A stretch of 64,000 bases of DNA from Cristatella mucedo (Eukaryota > Bryozoa > Phylactolaemata > Cristatellidae): the NCBI GenBank assembly GCA_009760855.2, contig WPIO01000008.1:12538001-12602000 (forward strand), in the 5' to 3' direction. The position numbers were made by a program, and so were the translations under genes. Every line of letters begins with the position of its first letter. Within the stretch, counting starts at the first letter, position 1. Below the pieces are notes generated by a model, which was not told where the DNA came from, made no database searches, and saw only the letters and a list, made by a program, of their open reading frames with translations. This document shows, one piece after another, positions 62,500 through 64,000 of the stretch.

Positions 62500-63640
62500 A
62501 TTAATCTTCTTCTTCATTTCGCGCTCGGCTCCGCGCCCTCTGTCGGGACCGCGACGCCTACTCCTCTGCGGGGGCGAGCAGCGGAGACCCGGTTTCAGAT
62601 GGATGACGCGTTGTCAAAATCGCTACAAAACCTTTAGAAAAGCCATGCAAATGGCTGATTGTTATCGCTACTATTATCATTGTTGAAAAGCTCAACGCAA
62701 AGGGACACCGCCGCGTGCGCGCACGAGGGCTCGGCCAGCGCACGATTGAACATCGAGTGCCGTCACCGGGTCGGCGCTCGATGGAGAAGCAAGCGGCCGC
62801 CGCAGTGGATTAGCAAGCGGCCGCCGTTGCTCCAGTATGTGGCTTCGAAGAGCGGCGCGCCGCCGCCGCGGTGGCGGCGAACCGACCGCCGCCGCTGGCT
62901 CTGCCCAGGCTGGAGCCGGCGATCGCGAAAAACGCTGGCCTAGGCAGCGGTCTACCCTCTCAAACGGTGAGCGCTGCAGCGCGCGCGCGCGCGCGTGCCA
63001 AGGCGGGCTACGGAGCCGGCTGCGGCTCGCGAGAGCGGCGATCGTCCGAGCGGAAACGCCGGCTCAGTCACGGGACACGTCCGGCAGTGCGGCGCCCAGG
63101 CCACCGCTGCGATAGTAACCAATCAACGGGCTGTTCTGGCGCGCTCAGCGGTCGGTGGCCGTACGCGGAAGTACGTATCTCGCCGCGGGCCCGCTGGCTT
63201 CGCGCTGCCGTTTGCAGCCGCGCAGTCGCCGAGGATGAACCGCAAAGGTAGTTCGAAGGCGCGCCGTCGCCGCGCGGCTTCGATTGCTCTCGTCTTGAGC
63301 GAGCGCGCGCGCGCGCACGCGCTCGCGGTCTCCTGGTACTGGTCGCCGCCAGCTCTTGCCGCTGTGCTCGCTCTGCCGCTGTCGCCGCGAGGTGCGTGCG
63401 TAGCTCCGTCGGCGCGCCGCCGCGCCGGTTCGTCGGAGTGCGCCACGAAAGTGCCCGGCGCAGGCCGGCCAAAACCGGGAGCGTCGGTCCGAAGCGTGCG
63501 GCGGCCCGGCGGCCAGCCGAGCTCAGGGTGCCAGCGCGACGCCGGAGCCAGGCTCCATGCCGCTGGGGCGGGCAGGCTTTGAGCAAGCCCCACCCGGTGG
63601 CGGCAAGCGGCCACTTCCAGTAATGTTGGGCGGTGTTACG
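62500..63640. other. CpG-rich region, possible CpG island
   Basis: Very GC-rich with (CG)n runs at about 62,980-62,995 and 63,302-63,318. An ATG at 63,235 is followed closely by a possible donor (AAAG|GTAGTT). Long frames on all strands reflect composition. No gene is recognised. Confidence 0.4.
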
Positions 63641-63679
63641 TTATGCGTGCGGCGAGTCGCCAGTGGTGGCGTCGCTGGC

Positions 63680-63686
<7 letters not shown>

Positions 63687-63774
<88 letters not shown>
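63687..63774. repeat. (GA)n microsatellite
   Basis: About 44 perfect GA units. Confidence 0.97.
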
Positions 63775-63776
<2 letters not shown>

Positions 63777-64000
63777 TGGTCGGAAGTTGGGTTTGCTTTG
63801 CCAAAGTCTCCCGAAGTGGGGCGTCCTGGCAGCACCACTCGGCCCAGCTCGGCCCCCAGCACTGAAGAGCTGCGCTCAGCTCGGCGGGATGTGCCTGCGT
63901 GTGTGCTTGCACTGCTAGTGTATAGGGCACACTAATAACAGCGCACACTAACGATGTAGCTTCACTAGTAATAGCATGCACGAATGCCCGCACAGACACT

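Noticed and set aside
63068-63614. Long Arg/Ala-rich frames on both strands
   Set aside because: Composition artefacts of the CpG-rich end region, with no recognisable domain.

Overview
The window looks like nuclear DNA of an animal, probably an invertebrate. Coding sequence is split into short exons with GT-AG borders. At least four genes have clear animal relatives. The rest is packed with decayed L2/CR1-like non-LTR retrotransposons, tRNA-derived SINEs and microsatellites. The species cannot be named from the sequence alone. All gene models were assembled by eye from splice signals, codon phase and resemblance to known families; no database search was run.

Layout. 1-1,915: mosaic of minus-strand LINE fragments. 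3,681-9,865 (minus): seven-exon homologue of the ciliary protein CABCOCO1, with a LINE fragment and a long GA microsatellite in its introns. 10,168-10,515 (minus): two orphan exons beside a CpG/purine-rich region (to about 11,530). 12,000-16,800: mostly non-coding, with LINE and SINE copies. 16,814-25,258 (minus): five-exon mitochondrial ribosomal protein bS18m (MRPS18C), whose introns hold three perfect hairpins and an exact 125-bp duplication. 26,563-36,119 (plus): six recognisable exons of an ELMOD3-type ELMO-domain protein, divergent from MRPS18C; its last exons are unsettled (candidates at 36,547, 39,495 and 40,604). 41,400-45,700: mostly non-coding. 45,761-50,802 (plus): two-exon protein O-mannose kinase (POMK), with LINE and SINE copies in its 3.8-kb intron. 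51,000-59,400: LINE graveyard, including the longest copy (54,796-57,540, endonuclease plus reverse transcriptase, inactivated by stops). 59,900-63,800: GC-rich DNA with a 242-bp CGG repeat, a possible first exon at 60,237, SINE/LINE fragments and a GA repeat.

The four genes are unrelated housekeeping or cell-biological functions (cilium, mitoribosome, small-GTPase regulation, dystroglycan glycosylation). They do not form a pathway. The strongest system-level signal is a LINE/SINE partnership: a dispersed tRNA-headed SINE ends in the same stem-loop and ATT-rich tail as the dominant LINE family, which suggests it was mobilised by that LINE's reverse transcriptase.
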